From Thermococcus sp. (GTDB taxonomy: Archaea; Methanobacteriota_B; Thermococci; Thermococcales; Thermococcaceae), in the NCBI GenBank assembly GCA_011050175.1, contig DRGF01000022.1, positions 1 to 6,884 of the forward strand: a stretch of 6,884 nt of DNA. The letters are read 5' to 3'. The notes below the pieces were generated by a model. It did not search any database and was not told where the DNA came from. It worked only from the letters and a program-made list of their open reading frames with translations. The position numbers and the translations under genes were made by a program. The first letter of the stretch is position 1; each line of letters begins with the position of its first letter. Of this stretch, positions 1-5,736 are shown piece by piece.

Positions 1-412
1 CATAATCAACGCGGCCAAGACCCTTATGGAAGAGCTTGGCCTTACCGTCAACGACTTCGACTACGCAGTCTTCCACCAGCCGAACGTCAAGTTCCCGCTC
101 ACCGTCGCCAAAATCCTCGGAATTCCGAAGGAGAAAGTCCTCCCAGGACTGCTCACCGGCAAGATTGGAAACACCTACAGCGGTGCCACGATGGTCGGCG
201 TTTCGGCCGTCCTCGACATAGCCAAGCCAGGAGACAGGATTCTGTGGGTTTCCTTCGGTTCGGGAGCGGGAAGCGACGCCTTCAGCGTTGTCGTCCAGGA
301 CGCCATTGAAGAGAAGCGCGACCTCGCTCCGAAGACCATGGACTACGTGAACAGGAAGAAGTACATAGACTACGCCCTCTACGCGAAGGCGAGGAAGAAG
401 TACATAATGTGA
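1..412 (+). CDS. Hydroxymethylglutaryl-CoA synthase, C-terminal part (5' end outside window)
   Basis: This is the last ~136 residues of an archaeal HMG-CoA synthase, which condenses acetyl-CoA with acetoacetyl-CoA to HMG-CoA, the first committed precursor of archaeal isoprenoid lipids. The frame is open from base 2 and ends in TGA at 410-412; the ATG at 26 is internal. Visible family signatures are FHQPN, carrying the catalytic-triad His that positions acetoacetyl-CoA, then GNTYSGA and the glycine-rich GSGAGSDAF near the CoA and active-site pocket. The catalytic Cys and Glu belong to the missing N-terminal part; the family is usually about 350 residues. The basic tail ending KARKKYIM is intact. 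The stop sits inside the region that supplies the SD of the next gene, so the two are translated from one message. Family identity is seen in the sequence; participation in the thiolase/DUF35 complex is known for archaeal homologues. Confidence 0.95.
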   Translation, partial: IINAAKTLMEELGLTVNDFDYAVFHQPNVKFPLTVAKILGIPKEKVLPGLLTGKIGNTYSGATMVGVSAVLDIAKPGDRILWVSFGSGAGSDAFSVVVQDAIEEKRDLAPKTMDYVNRKKYIDYALYAKARKKYIM

Positions 413-422
413 GGTGGTTGAG

Positions 423-1583
423 ATGAGGAAGGCAGTCATAATCGGTGCCGGTATGACCCCTGTTGGTGAGCACTGGAAGCTTGGACTGAGGGACCTCGCG
501 GTCGAGGCGCTCCTCAACGCTATGGACGACGCGGGAATAGACAAGGTCGATTCTCTCTACGTTGGGAACATGGCCTCAGGATCATTCGTTGAGCAGGAAA
601 ACCTCGGCGCGCTCATCGCTGACTGGGCCGGCCTTGGCAACATCCCCGCCGTTAAAATCGAGGCCGCCTGTGCCTCGGGCGGTGCGGCTGTTCAGGAGGG
701 TGTTAAGGCCGTTCTCAGCGGGCTGGAAGACGTGGTCGCCGTCGTCGGCGTCGAGAAGATGATGGATGCATGGCCGAGCGACGCGACGCGCTACCTCGCC
801 TACGCCGCCGATGCGGAGTGGGAGCTCTTCCACGGAGTTAGCTTCGTCGCTCTCAACGCGCTCGTTATGCGTTACTACATGAAGGCCTACGGCTACACCG
901 AGGAGGACCTGGCGCTCTTTGCAGTTAACGCGCACATCAACGGCACCAAGAACCCCTACGCTATGTTCAAGAAGCCGATTAAGGTCGAGACAGTTCTCAA
1001 GAGCCCCTACATTGCCGACCCACTCAAGCTCTTCGACGCCTCGCCGGTCTGCGACGGTGCGGCATCGGTCATAATAACCACGCCGGAGAAGGCCAAGGAG
1101 CTCGGCATCCCGAAGGAGAAGTGGGTAGAGGTCGCCGGAATGGGAAGGGCGATAGACACCATTAACCTCGCCAACAGGGAGGACCTTCTCACCCTCAAGG
1201 CTGCCAAGGTAGCCGCCGAGAGGGCCTATAGGATGGCAGGCGTTACGGCGAAGGACATCGACTTCTTCGAGGTTCACGACGCGTTCACGATCATGGCCGC
1301 CCTGAGCCTTGAGGCCCTCGGTGTCGCGGAGCGCGGTAAGGGTGCCCAGCTGGCCAAGGAGGGGCAGATAGCGATCGACGCGGACTACCCGATACAGACC
1401 ATGGGTGGACTAAAAGCGAGGGGCCACCCTGTTGGAGCCACCGGAGTCTACCAGACGGTCGAAGCGGTGCTCCAGCTGCGCGGAGAAGCGCCGAGCCAGG
1501 TGCCCGACGCGGAGATAGGCCTCACCCAGAACATAGGTGGAACGGGCTCGAACATAACCGTTAGCATATTCAGGAGGGTGTGA
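423..1583 (+). CDS. Acetyl-CoA C-acetyltransferase (archaeal SCP2-like thiolase)
   Basis: A 386-residue thiolase that condenses two acetyl-CoA to acetoacetyl-CoA, feeding the HMG-CoA synthase encoded just upstream. The catalytic nucleophile is Cys83 in EAACASGG, His285 lies in the HDAF motif, and His335 in the GHPVGATG motif. The C-terminal CxG motif of bacterial thiolases is replaced by NIGGTGSN, as is normal for archaeal and SCP2-type thiolases, so this is not a defect. I chose ATG 423 because GAGGTG (411-416) lies 6 nt ahead and the N-terminus becomes MRKAVIIGAG, as in the family; an in-frame GTG at 414 lies inside that SD. Archaeal thiolases of this type have low sequence similarity to the biosynthetic bacterial enzymes and are known to work in a complex with HMG-CoA synthase and a DUF35 protein. 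All three genes occur here in that order, which supports the assignment over a degradative role. Confidence 0.93.
   Translation: MRKAVIIGAGMTPVGEHWKLGLRDLAVEALLNAMDDAGIDKVDSLYVGNMASGSFVEQENLGALIADWAGLGNIPAVKIEAACASGGAAVQEGVKAVLSGLEDVVAVVGVEKMMDAWPSDATRYLAYAADAEWELFHGVSFVALNALVMRYYMKAYGYTEEDLALFAVNAHINGTKNPYAMFKKPIKVETVLKSPYIADPLKLFDASPVCDGAASVIITTPEKAKELGIPKEKWVEVAGMGRAIDTINLANREDLLTLKAAKVAAERAYRMAGVTAKDIDFFEVHDAFTIMAALSLEALGVAERGKGAQLAKEGQIAIDADYPIQTMGGLKARGHPVGATGVYQTVEAVLQLRGEAPSQVPDAEIGLTQNIGGTGSNITVSIFRRV
1411..1424 (+). other. Thiolase active-site GHP region (site marker)
   Basis: Low-value marker: the codons here lead directly into the GHP motif of the thiolase, whose His335 codon begins at 1425. 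It is recorded only so that the active site can be located on the DNA. Confidence 0.5.
1571..1580 (+). promoter_or_regulatory. Ribosome binding site deciding the DUF35 start
   Basis: The sequence CAGGAGGGTG lies inside the last codons of the thiolase gene and matches the anti-SD end of archaeal 16S rRNA. Its spacing of 7 nt points to the ATG at 1586 and excludes the GTG at 1580. Confidence 0.75.
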
Positions 1584-1585
1584 AG

Positions 1586-1990
1586 ATGGCCCGCCCGATG
1601 CAGGTTTCCCGCTACTGGAGGCACTTCCGCGAGAAGTACCGCCTCATAGGTGGAAAGTGTGAGAACGGCCACGTCCACTTCCCCAAGAGGGAGGTCTGTC
1701 CTGTCTGTGGTTCAAGAAACGTCGAAGAGTACGAGTTCAGCGGAAAGGGCAAGGTCATCAGCTGGACGATAGTGAGGAACCCGCCGAGCGGGTTCGAGTA
1801 CTACAAGCCCTACCCGCTCGCCCTCGTCCAGCTCGAAGAGGGGCCCGTCGTTCTGGCCCAGCTGACCGACGTTGACCCCGAGGAGATAGACTTCGGCATG
1901 GAGGTCGAGGTCGTCACCAAGAAGATAAGGGAGTTCGAAGAGGACGGAATAATCCTCTACGGCTACAAGTTCAGGCCCCTGGTGAAGTGA
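1586..1990 (+). CDS. DUF35 zinc-ribbon/OB-fold scaffold protein of the thiolase/HMG-CoA synthase complex
   Basis: A 134-residue DUF35 protein. In characterised archaeal complexes this subunit bridges thiolase and HMG-CoA synthase and forms part of the shared CoA channel; that role is inferred here from family and gene order. Residues 1-23 (YWRHFREKYRLIGG) match the usual N-terminal helices. A zinc ribbon follows at residues 25-41, with Cys25, Cys38 and Cys41. The first knuckle reads CENGH rather than the usual CxxC, so His29 or no fourth residue may serve as ligand. Residues ~50-134 form the OB-fold, with KGKVISWT and PYPLALVQLEEGPVVLAQ typical of the family. ATG 1586 is preferred because GGAGGG (1573-1578) precedes it by 7 nt; the in-frame GTG at 1580 lies too close to that SD. 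It is probably the last gene of the operon, as T-rich DNA follows. Confidence 0.9.
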   Translation: MARPMQVSRYWRHFREKYRLIGGKCENGHVHFPKREVCPVCGSRNVEEYEFSGKGKVISWTIVRNPPSGFEYYKPYPLALVQLEEGPVVLAQLTDVDPEEIDFGMEVEVVTKKIREFEEDGIILYGYKFRPLVK

Positions 1991-1995
1991 GGGGC

Positions 1996-2022
1996 CCACT
2001 TTTTCAATCTCTTTTAAATTCC
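1996..2022 (+). terminator. T-rich terminator after the mevalonate operon
   Basis: Directly after the DUF35 stop, GGGGCCCA is followed by two T-runs (a T5 and a T4) in ACTTTTTCAATCTCTTTT. Archaeal RNA polymerase terminates at such runs without needing a hairpin. The position between two convergent units supports this reading. Confidence 0.55.
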
Positions 2023-2077
2023 CAGAACTTCTTGACGTTTCTTGGCATGCACAAACCCAGTAATGGCGGCATCACAA

Positions 2078-2105
2078 GAACAAAAATCCCCAAGCAAAAG
2101 AAACC
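2078..2105 (-). terminator. T-rich terminator after the GNAT/hypothetical unit
   Basis: On the minus strand, 11 nt beyond the TAA of the 96-residue gene, the DNA reads through TTTTAGG, CTTTTGC and GGGATTTTTG, a series of T-runs. These are typical of an archaeal terminator. Together with the plus-strand terminator they fill the 125-nt gap between convergent operons; nothing else was seen there. Confidence 0.5.
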
Positions 2106-2115
2106 TAAAACTGGA

Positions 2116-2406
2116 TTAGATTTTTTCAATCCGCATCTTATCCCCGTTTTCGAACTCCAGTTCAAGTTTGCCCTTTTCCATCTTCACCTTCACGCCATCA
2201 ACAACGGTCTCTATCTTTCCGTCTTTGGCCTCGGTGCCAATCATCTCGGCAATTTCCTCAACACTTTTCAGGGAGCCGTTCATGGTCGTTTCGAGCCTTT
2301 CGCTACCCTCTATTACGACCCTGAGCTTCCCCTTTCCTTCCCGTATAAAACTCTCTTCCTTCAACTCGTTCCCCTTCTCCGGTTGAGGTGGCTTTATGCA
2401 GGGCAT
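2116..2406 (-). CDS. Unrecognised small protein, 96 residues
   Basis: I do not recognise this family. The ATG at 2406-2404 abuts the TGA of the GNAT gene (TGAATG), so the two genes are probably translationally coupled, and GGTGG just before the GNAT stop could act as a weak SD. The first ~20 residues are proline- and charge-rich (MPCIKPPQPEKGNE) and probably flexible. From residue ~25 the pattern alternates as beta strands with a helix between: KLRVVIEG, then SVEEIAEMIG as a helix, then KIETVVDGVKVKME and KLELEFENGDKMRIEKI. It has one Cys (residue 3), no membrane segment and no signal peptide, so it should be a small soluble cytoplasmic protein. A TTG start further in is possible but less well supported. 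Reality of the gene rests on tight coupling, amphipathic strand pattern and thermophile-like Glu/Lys content; function is unknown. Confidence 0.72.
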   Translation of the reverse strand: MPCIKPPQPEKGNELKEESFIREGKGKLRVVIEGSERLETTMNGSLKSVEEIAEMIGTEAKDGKIETVVDGVKVKMEKGKLELEFENGDKMRIEKI

Positions 2407-2922
2407 TCAACCACCATGGGCTTTTTCTCCTTGGCCCTTATCACCCTTTCGAATGTCCTTTACCATCCTTACCCATATACCGCTCTGACCTACCCTTTTG
2501 AAACCGTAGCTCTCGTAGAAATGCATCGCCTTATCGTTCTTCTCGCCCACCCAGAGTTCTATTCTGTCGTTGTGCTCTCCCAGGTACTCCATGCACTTCT
2601 CCATCAGCTTGTGCCCTATCCCGCTTCCCTGGAACTTTTTGTCGATCACAAACTCGTGGATGGCCCCGACGGTTCTGCCCTCGTACTTGCTGTACCAGTC
2701 GTTGTCGCAGACTATAAAGCCCGCTGTCTCATCTCCAACCTTCGCAACGAAAAAGCCGTCCTTGGCCTTGTTCCAGCACCAGCGGAGGTAGCGCTTCGCG
2801 TAGCTCTCCCCCTCACCGCCGTACTCGCGCATGCCCTCGTAACCTTTCATGTATATTTCAATGAGCCTCTCCAGCGCCTCCTGGTCCAGCTTCTGCAGTT
2901 TCTCGATCTTTACCTCGCTCAT
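2407..2922 (-). CDS. GNAT-family N-acetyltransferase
   Basis: A 171-residue GNAT enzyme that would transfer an acetyl group from acetyl-CoA to an amine; the substrate cannot be told from the sequence. Acetyl-CoA motif A is clear: strand HEFVIDKKF followed by Q98-G-S-G101-I-G103 (the Q/RxxGxG/A loop) and helix HKLMEKCMEYL. Motif B follows as N129DKAMHFYESYGFKRVG with Tyr136 in the usual general-acid position. Residues 57-72 (FFVAKVGDETAGFIVC) form the central strands. The last ~18 residues are a Lys/Gly-rich tail. I place the start at the second Met (2922) because the only TATA element (around 2944-2952) lies about 25 nt from it, giving a leaderless message; an ATG at 2937 adds five residues but would lie upstream of that transcription start. 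Its position next to aMBF1 may be coincidental. Confidence 0.85.
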   Translation of the reverse strand: MSEVKIEKLQKLDQEALERLIEIYMKGYEGMREYGGEGESYAKRYLRWCWNKAKDGFFVAKVGDETAGFIVCDNDWYSKYEGRTVGAIHEFVIDKKFQGSGIGHKLMEKCMEYLGEHNDRIELWVGEKNDKAMHFYESYGFKRVGQSGIWVRMVKDIRKGDKGQGEKAHGG

Positions 2923-2943
2923 CGATATATATTCCATCGTGGG

Positions 2944-2952
2944 GTTTAAAAA
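2944..2952. promoter_or_regulatory. Shared TATA element between GNAT and aMBF1 genes
   Basis: GTTTAAAAA contains the palindromic core TTTAAA and is the only TATA-like element in the 71 nt between the two divergent start codons. On the minus strand it lies ~22-26 nt before ATG 2922. On the plus strand a transcript starting ~25 nt downstream (about 2972-2976) would carry the SD GGTGAT ahead of ATG 2994. Use in both directions is inferred from spacing; no convincing BRE is visible on either side. Confidence 0.55.
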
Positions 2953-2993
2953 GGATGGTCATGAGATTTAGGTGGAGCCAGAAGGTGATTGAA

Positions 2994-3533
2994 ATGGCGA
3001 AGACCAAGCCAAAGTACTGTGAGATATGCGGGGCACCGATTAAAGGTCCCGGTCATAAGATAAGGATTGAGAGGGCAGAGGTTCTCGTGTGCAACCGCTG
3101 TTATGAGAAGTACGGAGGAAAGAAGCCCGGAACCTTCAGCATCATGCCGACCGGCAGGCAGCCGGCGAGGAGGACCTATTCACAGCCATCACGGCCAAGG
3201 CCTTCACCCAAGCCGAGGACGGAGAGGCCCCTCTACACCGAGGAGATAGTTGAGGACTACGCCGAGAGGGTCTACAAGGCGATACAGCGTTCGGGCAAGA
3301 GCTACGAGGAACTTTCTCACGAGATAGGGCTCTCCATGAACGACCTCCGCGCCATCGCCCACGGCCACCGTGAGCCGACCATCAAGGAGGCCAGGAGGCT
3401 TGAGAAGTACTTCAAGATAACGCTCATCGAGACCGGTGGCGAAGAGATAATGGAGAAAAAGACTATTCCAAAGGACTACGAGCCGACGCTCGGCGACATA
3501 GCCAACATCAAGATTCGGAAGAGGAAGAAGTGA
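2994..3533 (+). CDS. mbf1: Archaeal multiprotein bridging factor 1 (aMBF1), zinc ribbon plus HTH
   Basis: A 179-residue MBF1 homologue. The eukaryotic protein bridges TBP and gene-specific activators; archaeal MBF1 shares the Cro-like HTH, and work on it points more to translation and ribosome association, so its role stays open. An N-terminal zinc ribbon has Cys9/Cys12 (CEIC) and Cys33/Cys36 (CNRC). Residues ~52-80 are a Pro/Arg/Ser-rich linker. The Cro/C1-type HTH spans ~85-145, with YEELSHEIGLSMNDLRAIAHG as the helix-turn-helix and EPTIKEARRLEKYFKI as the closing helices. The C-terminal tail is basic (KIRKRKK). ATG 2994 gives the family N-terminus MAKTKPKYCEIC and has SD GGTGAT (2984-2989) 4 nt ahead; an upstream in-frame ATG at 2955 would add 13 residues unlike the family. 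It diverges from the GNAT gene and converges, with a 4-nt gap, on the next gene. Confidence 0.93.
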   Translation: MAKTKPKYCEICGAPIKGPGHKIRIERAEVLVCNRCYEKYGGKKPGTFSIMPTGRQPARRTYSQPSRPRPSPKPRTERPLYTEEIVEDYAERVYKAIQRSGKSYEELSHEIGLSMNDLRAIAHGHREPTIKEARRLEKYFKITLIETGGEEIMEKKTIPKDYEPTLGDIANIKIRKRKK

Positions 3534-3537
3534 GGAC

Positions 3538-3951
3538 TTAGAACTCCTCCAGCTTCTCTTCTTCCTCCCGCTTCTTTCTGAGCTCCTCTGCCTTCGTCCT
3601 CTTCGGCGGGTGGAAGCCTTTGAGCTTCTCGAAGGTTCCCCACAGGCGTATGAGCTCCTCCCAGACTTCGGTGTCGGGGGGTATCACGAGGACATGCGCA
3701 GGGGGGTGGATGTCCATAAGCCTTCCAATTGCTTTGGCCGGAGGAAGGTCTATCTGGGCAATTACGTGCGCCTTAAAGCGCCTCCTCGGCTTCTCGCCGC
3801 TTATCTTCTCAAAGGCCCAGTCCGAGAGGGCGGGGGGTATTATCCTCGGGTCACCGCGAATCTTCACGCCGCCGTACCTGACGAGGTCTGCCAGGGCTAT
3901 GCTGGCCTTCTGAAAGTTGTCTGTCCTAACTAACACGATCGTGTTTCTCAT
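3538..3951 (-). CDS. Conserved-looking uncharacterised protein, 137 residues (possibly DUF356)
   Basis: I cannot assign a function. The N-terminal half starts with a strand (NTIVLVRTDN), a helix (FQKASIALADLVRYG) and a strand (VKIRGDPRII). A middle part has FKAHVIAQIDLPPAKAIGRLMDIHPPAHVLVIPP, which reads as strand-helix-strand, suggesting a small ferredoxin-like alpha/beta fold. From ~residue 98 a helix leads into a strongly charged tail (KRTKAEELRKKREEEEKLEEF) that could form a single helix or short coiled coil. The beginning resembles what I recall of DUF356, an archaeal family of unknown function; I could not verify this. It has no Cys, signal peptide or membrane segment. The ATG at 3951 follows a GGTGGTGAG stretch serving as SD, and a TATA box lies upstream at about 3982-3989. 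The gene is divergent from tbp. Confidence 0.8.
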   Translation of the reverse strand: MRNTIVLVRTDNFQKASIALADLVRYGGVKIRGDPRIIPPALSDWAFEKISGEKPRRRFKAHVIAQIDLPPAKAIGRLMDIHPPAHVLVIPPDTEVWEELIRLWGTFEKLKGFHPPKRTKAEELRKKREEEEKLEEF

Positions 3952-3981
3952 TGTCTCACCACCCCCGGCTTTGCCTAATCC

Positions 3982-3989
3982 CTTTTAAG
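3982..3989 (-). promoter_or_regulatory. TATA box for the 137-residue gene
   Basis: The minus strand reads CTTAAAAG, preceded by the purine-rich AAGAAGG where a BRE would lie. A start ~25 nt on, near 3960, leaves a leader of about 9 nt, barely enough to hold the GGTGGTGAG SD. Confidence 0.5.
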
Positions 3990-4083
3990 CCTTCTTAATT
4001 TTTGGTTGCTGGCACTTGATATAAGAACGTTTCAGGCCGGTGTGGACATTTGTGTGCATTACTTTCGCTTCATGACCACCGTG

Positions 4084-4121
4084 ACCTAAACCTTTAAAAA
4101 CTCTCGATGTTCATTTATAAA
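4084..4121 (+). promoter_or_regulatory. Candidate tandem tbp promoters (two TATA boxes)
   Basis: Box 1 is CTTTAAAAA at 4092-4100, with an A-rich possible BRE (CCTAAAC) just upstream; it predicts a start near 4122 and a leader of about 34 nt. Box 2 is TTTATAAAG at 4114-4122; it predicts a start near 4142, which would put the SD at the very 5' end of the message. Box 1 is the better canonical match because it leaves room for the GGAGGTG site. Confidence 0.5.
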
Positions 4122-4135
4122 GGGTTTTTAAACCC
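4122..4135. repeat. Small palindrome GGGTTT-TT-AAACCC in the tbp leader
   Basis: Perfect 6-bp arms with a 2-nt centre lie between the TATA boxes and the SD, close to the start predicted from box 1. The core TTTTTAAA also resembles a TATA box. It could be an operator, a third TATA-like site, or chance in A/T-rich DNA. Confidence 0.45.
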
Positions 4136-4142
4136 ACCATCT

Positions 4143-4149
4143 GGAGGTG
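4143..4149 (+). promoter_or_regulatory. Strong SD that fixes the TTG start of tbp
   Basis: GGAGGTG is a seven-base match to the anti-SD and lies 6 nt before TTG 4156, but 15 nt before the next in-frame ATG at 4165. The spacing therefore selects the TTG. Confidence 0.8.
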
Positions 4150-4155
4150 TAAGCC

Positions 4156-4728
4156 TTGGTCGATATGAGCAATGTAAAGCTCAGAATTGAGAACATTGTC
4201 GCTTCTGTTGATCTGTTTACGCAGCTCAACCTTGAGAAGGTCATTGAAATCTGTCCCAACTCCAAGTACAACCCTGAGGAGTTCCCTGGGATAATATGCC
4301 GCTTCGAGGAGCCCAAGGTTGCTCTTCTGATATTCAGTTCAGGCAAGCTCGTCGTCACCGGCGCAAAGAGCGTCGAGGATATAGAGCGCGCCGTCAACAA
4401 GCTCATCCAGATGCTCAAAAAGATAGGTGCCAAGTTCGGCCGCGCCCCGCAGATAGACATCCAGAATATGGTTTTCAGCGGTGACATTGGTATGGAGTTC
4501 AACCTCGATGCGGTTGCGCTCAGCCTGCCCAACTGTGAGTACGAGCCCGAGCAGTTCCCGGGCGTCATCTACCGCGTCAAGGAGCCGAGGGCCGTTATAC
4601 TGCTCTTCTCGTCCGGAAAAATAGTCTGCTCCGGAGCCAAGAGCGAGCACGACGCATGGGAAGCCGTTAGAAAGCTCCTCCGCGAGCTGGAGAAGTACGG
4701 CCTTATCGAGGAAGAGGAGGAGTGGTGA
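4156..4728 (+). CDS. tbp: TATA-box-binding protein (TBP)
   Basis: A 190-residue archaeal TBP, the basal factor that binds TATA boxes and, with TFB, recruits RNA polymerase. It is the saddle made of two imperfect ~90-residue repeats: repeat 1 at about 7-95 and repeat 2 at about 98-186. The four DNA-kinking Phe are visible as pairs 17 residues apart: Phe43 (EEFPG) with Phe60 (IFSSG), and Phe134 (EQFPG) with Phe151 (LFSSG). IVASVDL matches NMVFSGDI, and LVVTGAKS matches IVCSGAKS. An acidic C-terminal tail (EEEEEW) is typical of Thermococcales. Start TTG 4156 follows GGAGGTG at optimal spacing and gives [14 protein letters not shown], matching the known Pyrococcus N-terminus MVDMSKVKL; ATG 4165 would drop three residues. 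The upstream region has stacked TATA boxes, and the gene overlaps the following deacetylase-family gene. Confidence 0.98.
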   Translation: MVDMSNVKLRIENIVASVDLFTQLNLEKVIEICPNSKYNPEEFPGIICRFEEPKVALLIFSSGKLVVTGAKSVEDIERAVNKLIQMLKKIGAKFGRAPQIDIQNMVFSGDIGMEFNLDAVALSLPNCEYEPEQFPGVIYRVKEPRAVILLFSSGKIVCSGAKSEHDAWEAVRKLLRELEKYGLIEEEEEW

Positions 4729-5735
4729 AGGCTTTGGCCTTCTCCGTTATCTATTCTCCCGTTTTTCTGGAGCACAAACCGGAGAACTACCATCCCGAAA
4801 ACCCGGAAAGGTTGCTGAGGGCCGTCAAGGCTCTCCAGCGGCTGGACCTCTGGAAGCCGGTCGAACCGGTTCCTGTTCCCGAGAAGGAGCTTCTGAAAGT
4901 TCATTCAAAGGAATACGTTGAGCTCGTGAGGGAGCGGAGCAGGAGCTTCTCATACCTCGACCCCGATACCTACGTCTCCCCCGGTACGTGGGAGGCCTCG
5001 CTCCTTGCCTTCGGGGCATCGAGGCTGGCTGTAAAGCTTGCCCTTGAAAAAGGCGGGCTCCACCTCGCCCTCGTCAGGCCGCCGGGCCATCACGCGGGAA
5101 AATCAGGGAGGGCCTGCAACGCCTCGACTTTGGGCTTCTGCATCTTCAACAACGCTGCATATGCGGCAAAGGTCGCCAAGGAGCTCACCGGGAAGGTTCT
5201 CGTCATAGACTTCGACGCCCACCACGGCAACGGGACGCAGGAGATACTATGGGACGACGACAAAGCCGTCCACATAGACCTGCACGAGCGCGACATCTAT
5301 CCGTGGAGCGGTTATGAATACGAGGTCGGCGGTAAGGGAGCTGAGGGGACGAAAATCAACCTTCCTATGCCCCACTACGCTGGAGACGATGACTACATCT
5401 ATGCATGGAACGAAATAGTTCTTCCGATACTGGCCCAGTTCAAACCGAAGCTTGTTGTCATTTCAGCCGGCTTCGACGGCTTTCTCGGCGAGAATCTAAC
5501 AACGCTAAGACTGAGTGAGCTCTTCTTTGCATACGCAGGTTCAACGCTTTCGCGTTACCCTCTTGCGGTGATTTTTGAGGGTGGCTACTCGGTTGGTCTT
5601 GATAAAGGCTTTCCTGCCTTCATAAAGGGCTACCTAAGTGGAGAAATCCGCGAAGTCCCCGTAAGCCCGTCTTATGAAGCCCTCAGAACCGTTGCAAGGG
5701 TGAAGGAGATACAGTCGGAGTGGTGGGAGTTCTGA
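4725..5735 (+). CDS. Histone deacetylase superfamily zinc amidohydrolase
   Basis: A 336-residue member of the arginase/deacetylase fold that removes acetyl (or related acyl) groups from amines; the prokaryotic family includes acetylpolyamine amidohydrolases, AcuC-like proteins and protein lysine deacetylases. All catalytic parts are present: His122-His123 in RPPGHHAG, the zinc ligands Asp164 and His166 in [11 protein letters not shown], the third ligand Asp251 in [10 protein letters not shown], and the transition-state Tyr288 in EGGYS. The length is normal for the class II-like bacterial/archaeal group. The GTG at 4725 overlaps the tbp stop (GTGA) and has GGAGG (4716-4720) 4 nt ahead; a GTG at 4722 is also possible, and a TTG at 4734 less so. 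The coupling with tbp suggests co-expression. Substrate is unknown; a polyamine, protein lysine or small-metabolite role cannot be distinguished here. Confidence 0.92.
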   Translation: MKALAFSVIYSPVFLEHKPENYHPENPERLLRAVKALQRLDLWKPVEPVPVPEKELLKVHSKEYVELVRERSRSFSYLDPDTYVSPGTWEASLLAFGASRLAVKLALEKGGLHLALVRPPGHHAGKSGRACNASTLGFCIFNNAAYAAKVAKELTGKVLVIDFDAHHGNGTQEILWDDDKAVHIDLHERDIYPWSGYEYEVGGKGAEGTKINLPMPHYAGDDDYIYAWNEIVLPILAQFKPKLVVISAGFDGFLGENLTTLRLSELFFAYAGSTLSRYPLAVIFEGGYSVGLDKGFPAFIKGYLSGEIREVPVSPSYEALRTVARVKEIQSEWWEF

Positions 5736-5736
5736 G

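Larger units (their letters stand above)
3952..4155. promoter_or_regulatory. Divergent control region between the 137-residue gene and tbp
   Basis: This 204-nt stretch is the longest non-coding gap in the window. It carries the minus-strand TATA box, a TATA-like GATATAAG at 4018-4025, three A/T-rich cores near tbp, a small palindrome, and the strong tbp SD. The middle (4026-4085) shows no gene, RNA fold or repeat that I can support. Confidence 0.6.

Noticed and set aside
582..1277. A 231-residue minus-strand open frame inside the thiolase gene
   Set aside because: It is a shadow of a GC-rich gene whose plus-strand product has all thiolase motifs; it has no SD or promoter of its own.
1987..2949. 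A 320-residue plus-strand open frame
   Set aside because: It lies antisense to the GNAT gene and its small partner, both of which have clear motif or coupling support. Its protein is rich in Leu, His and Phe and shows no family motif.
2955..2993. An N-terminal extension of aMBF1 from the ATG at 2955
   Set aside because: It would place the start at the TATA element, before the likely transcription start, and the added residues do not resemble the family.
4072..4089. A five-codon upstream reading frame (MTTVT) ahead of tbp
   Set aside because: It lies upstream of the best tbp TATA box, so it should not be in the message, and it has no SD.
3952..4155. A small RNA or tRNA gene in the longest gap
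   Set aside because: No cloverleaf, T-loop motif, box C/D pair or long stem could be found by eye; the features seen are explained by promoters.
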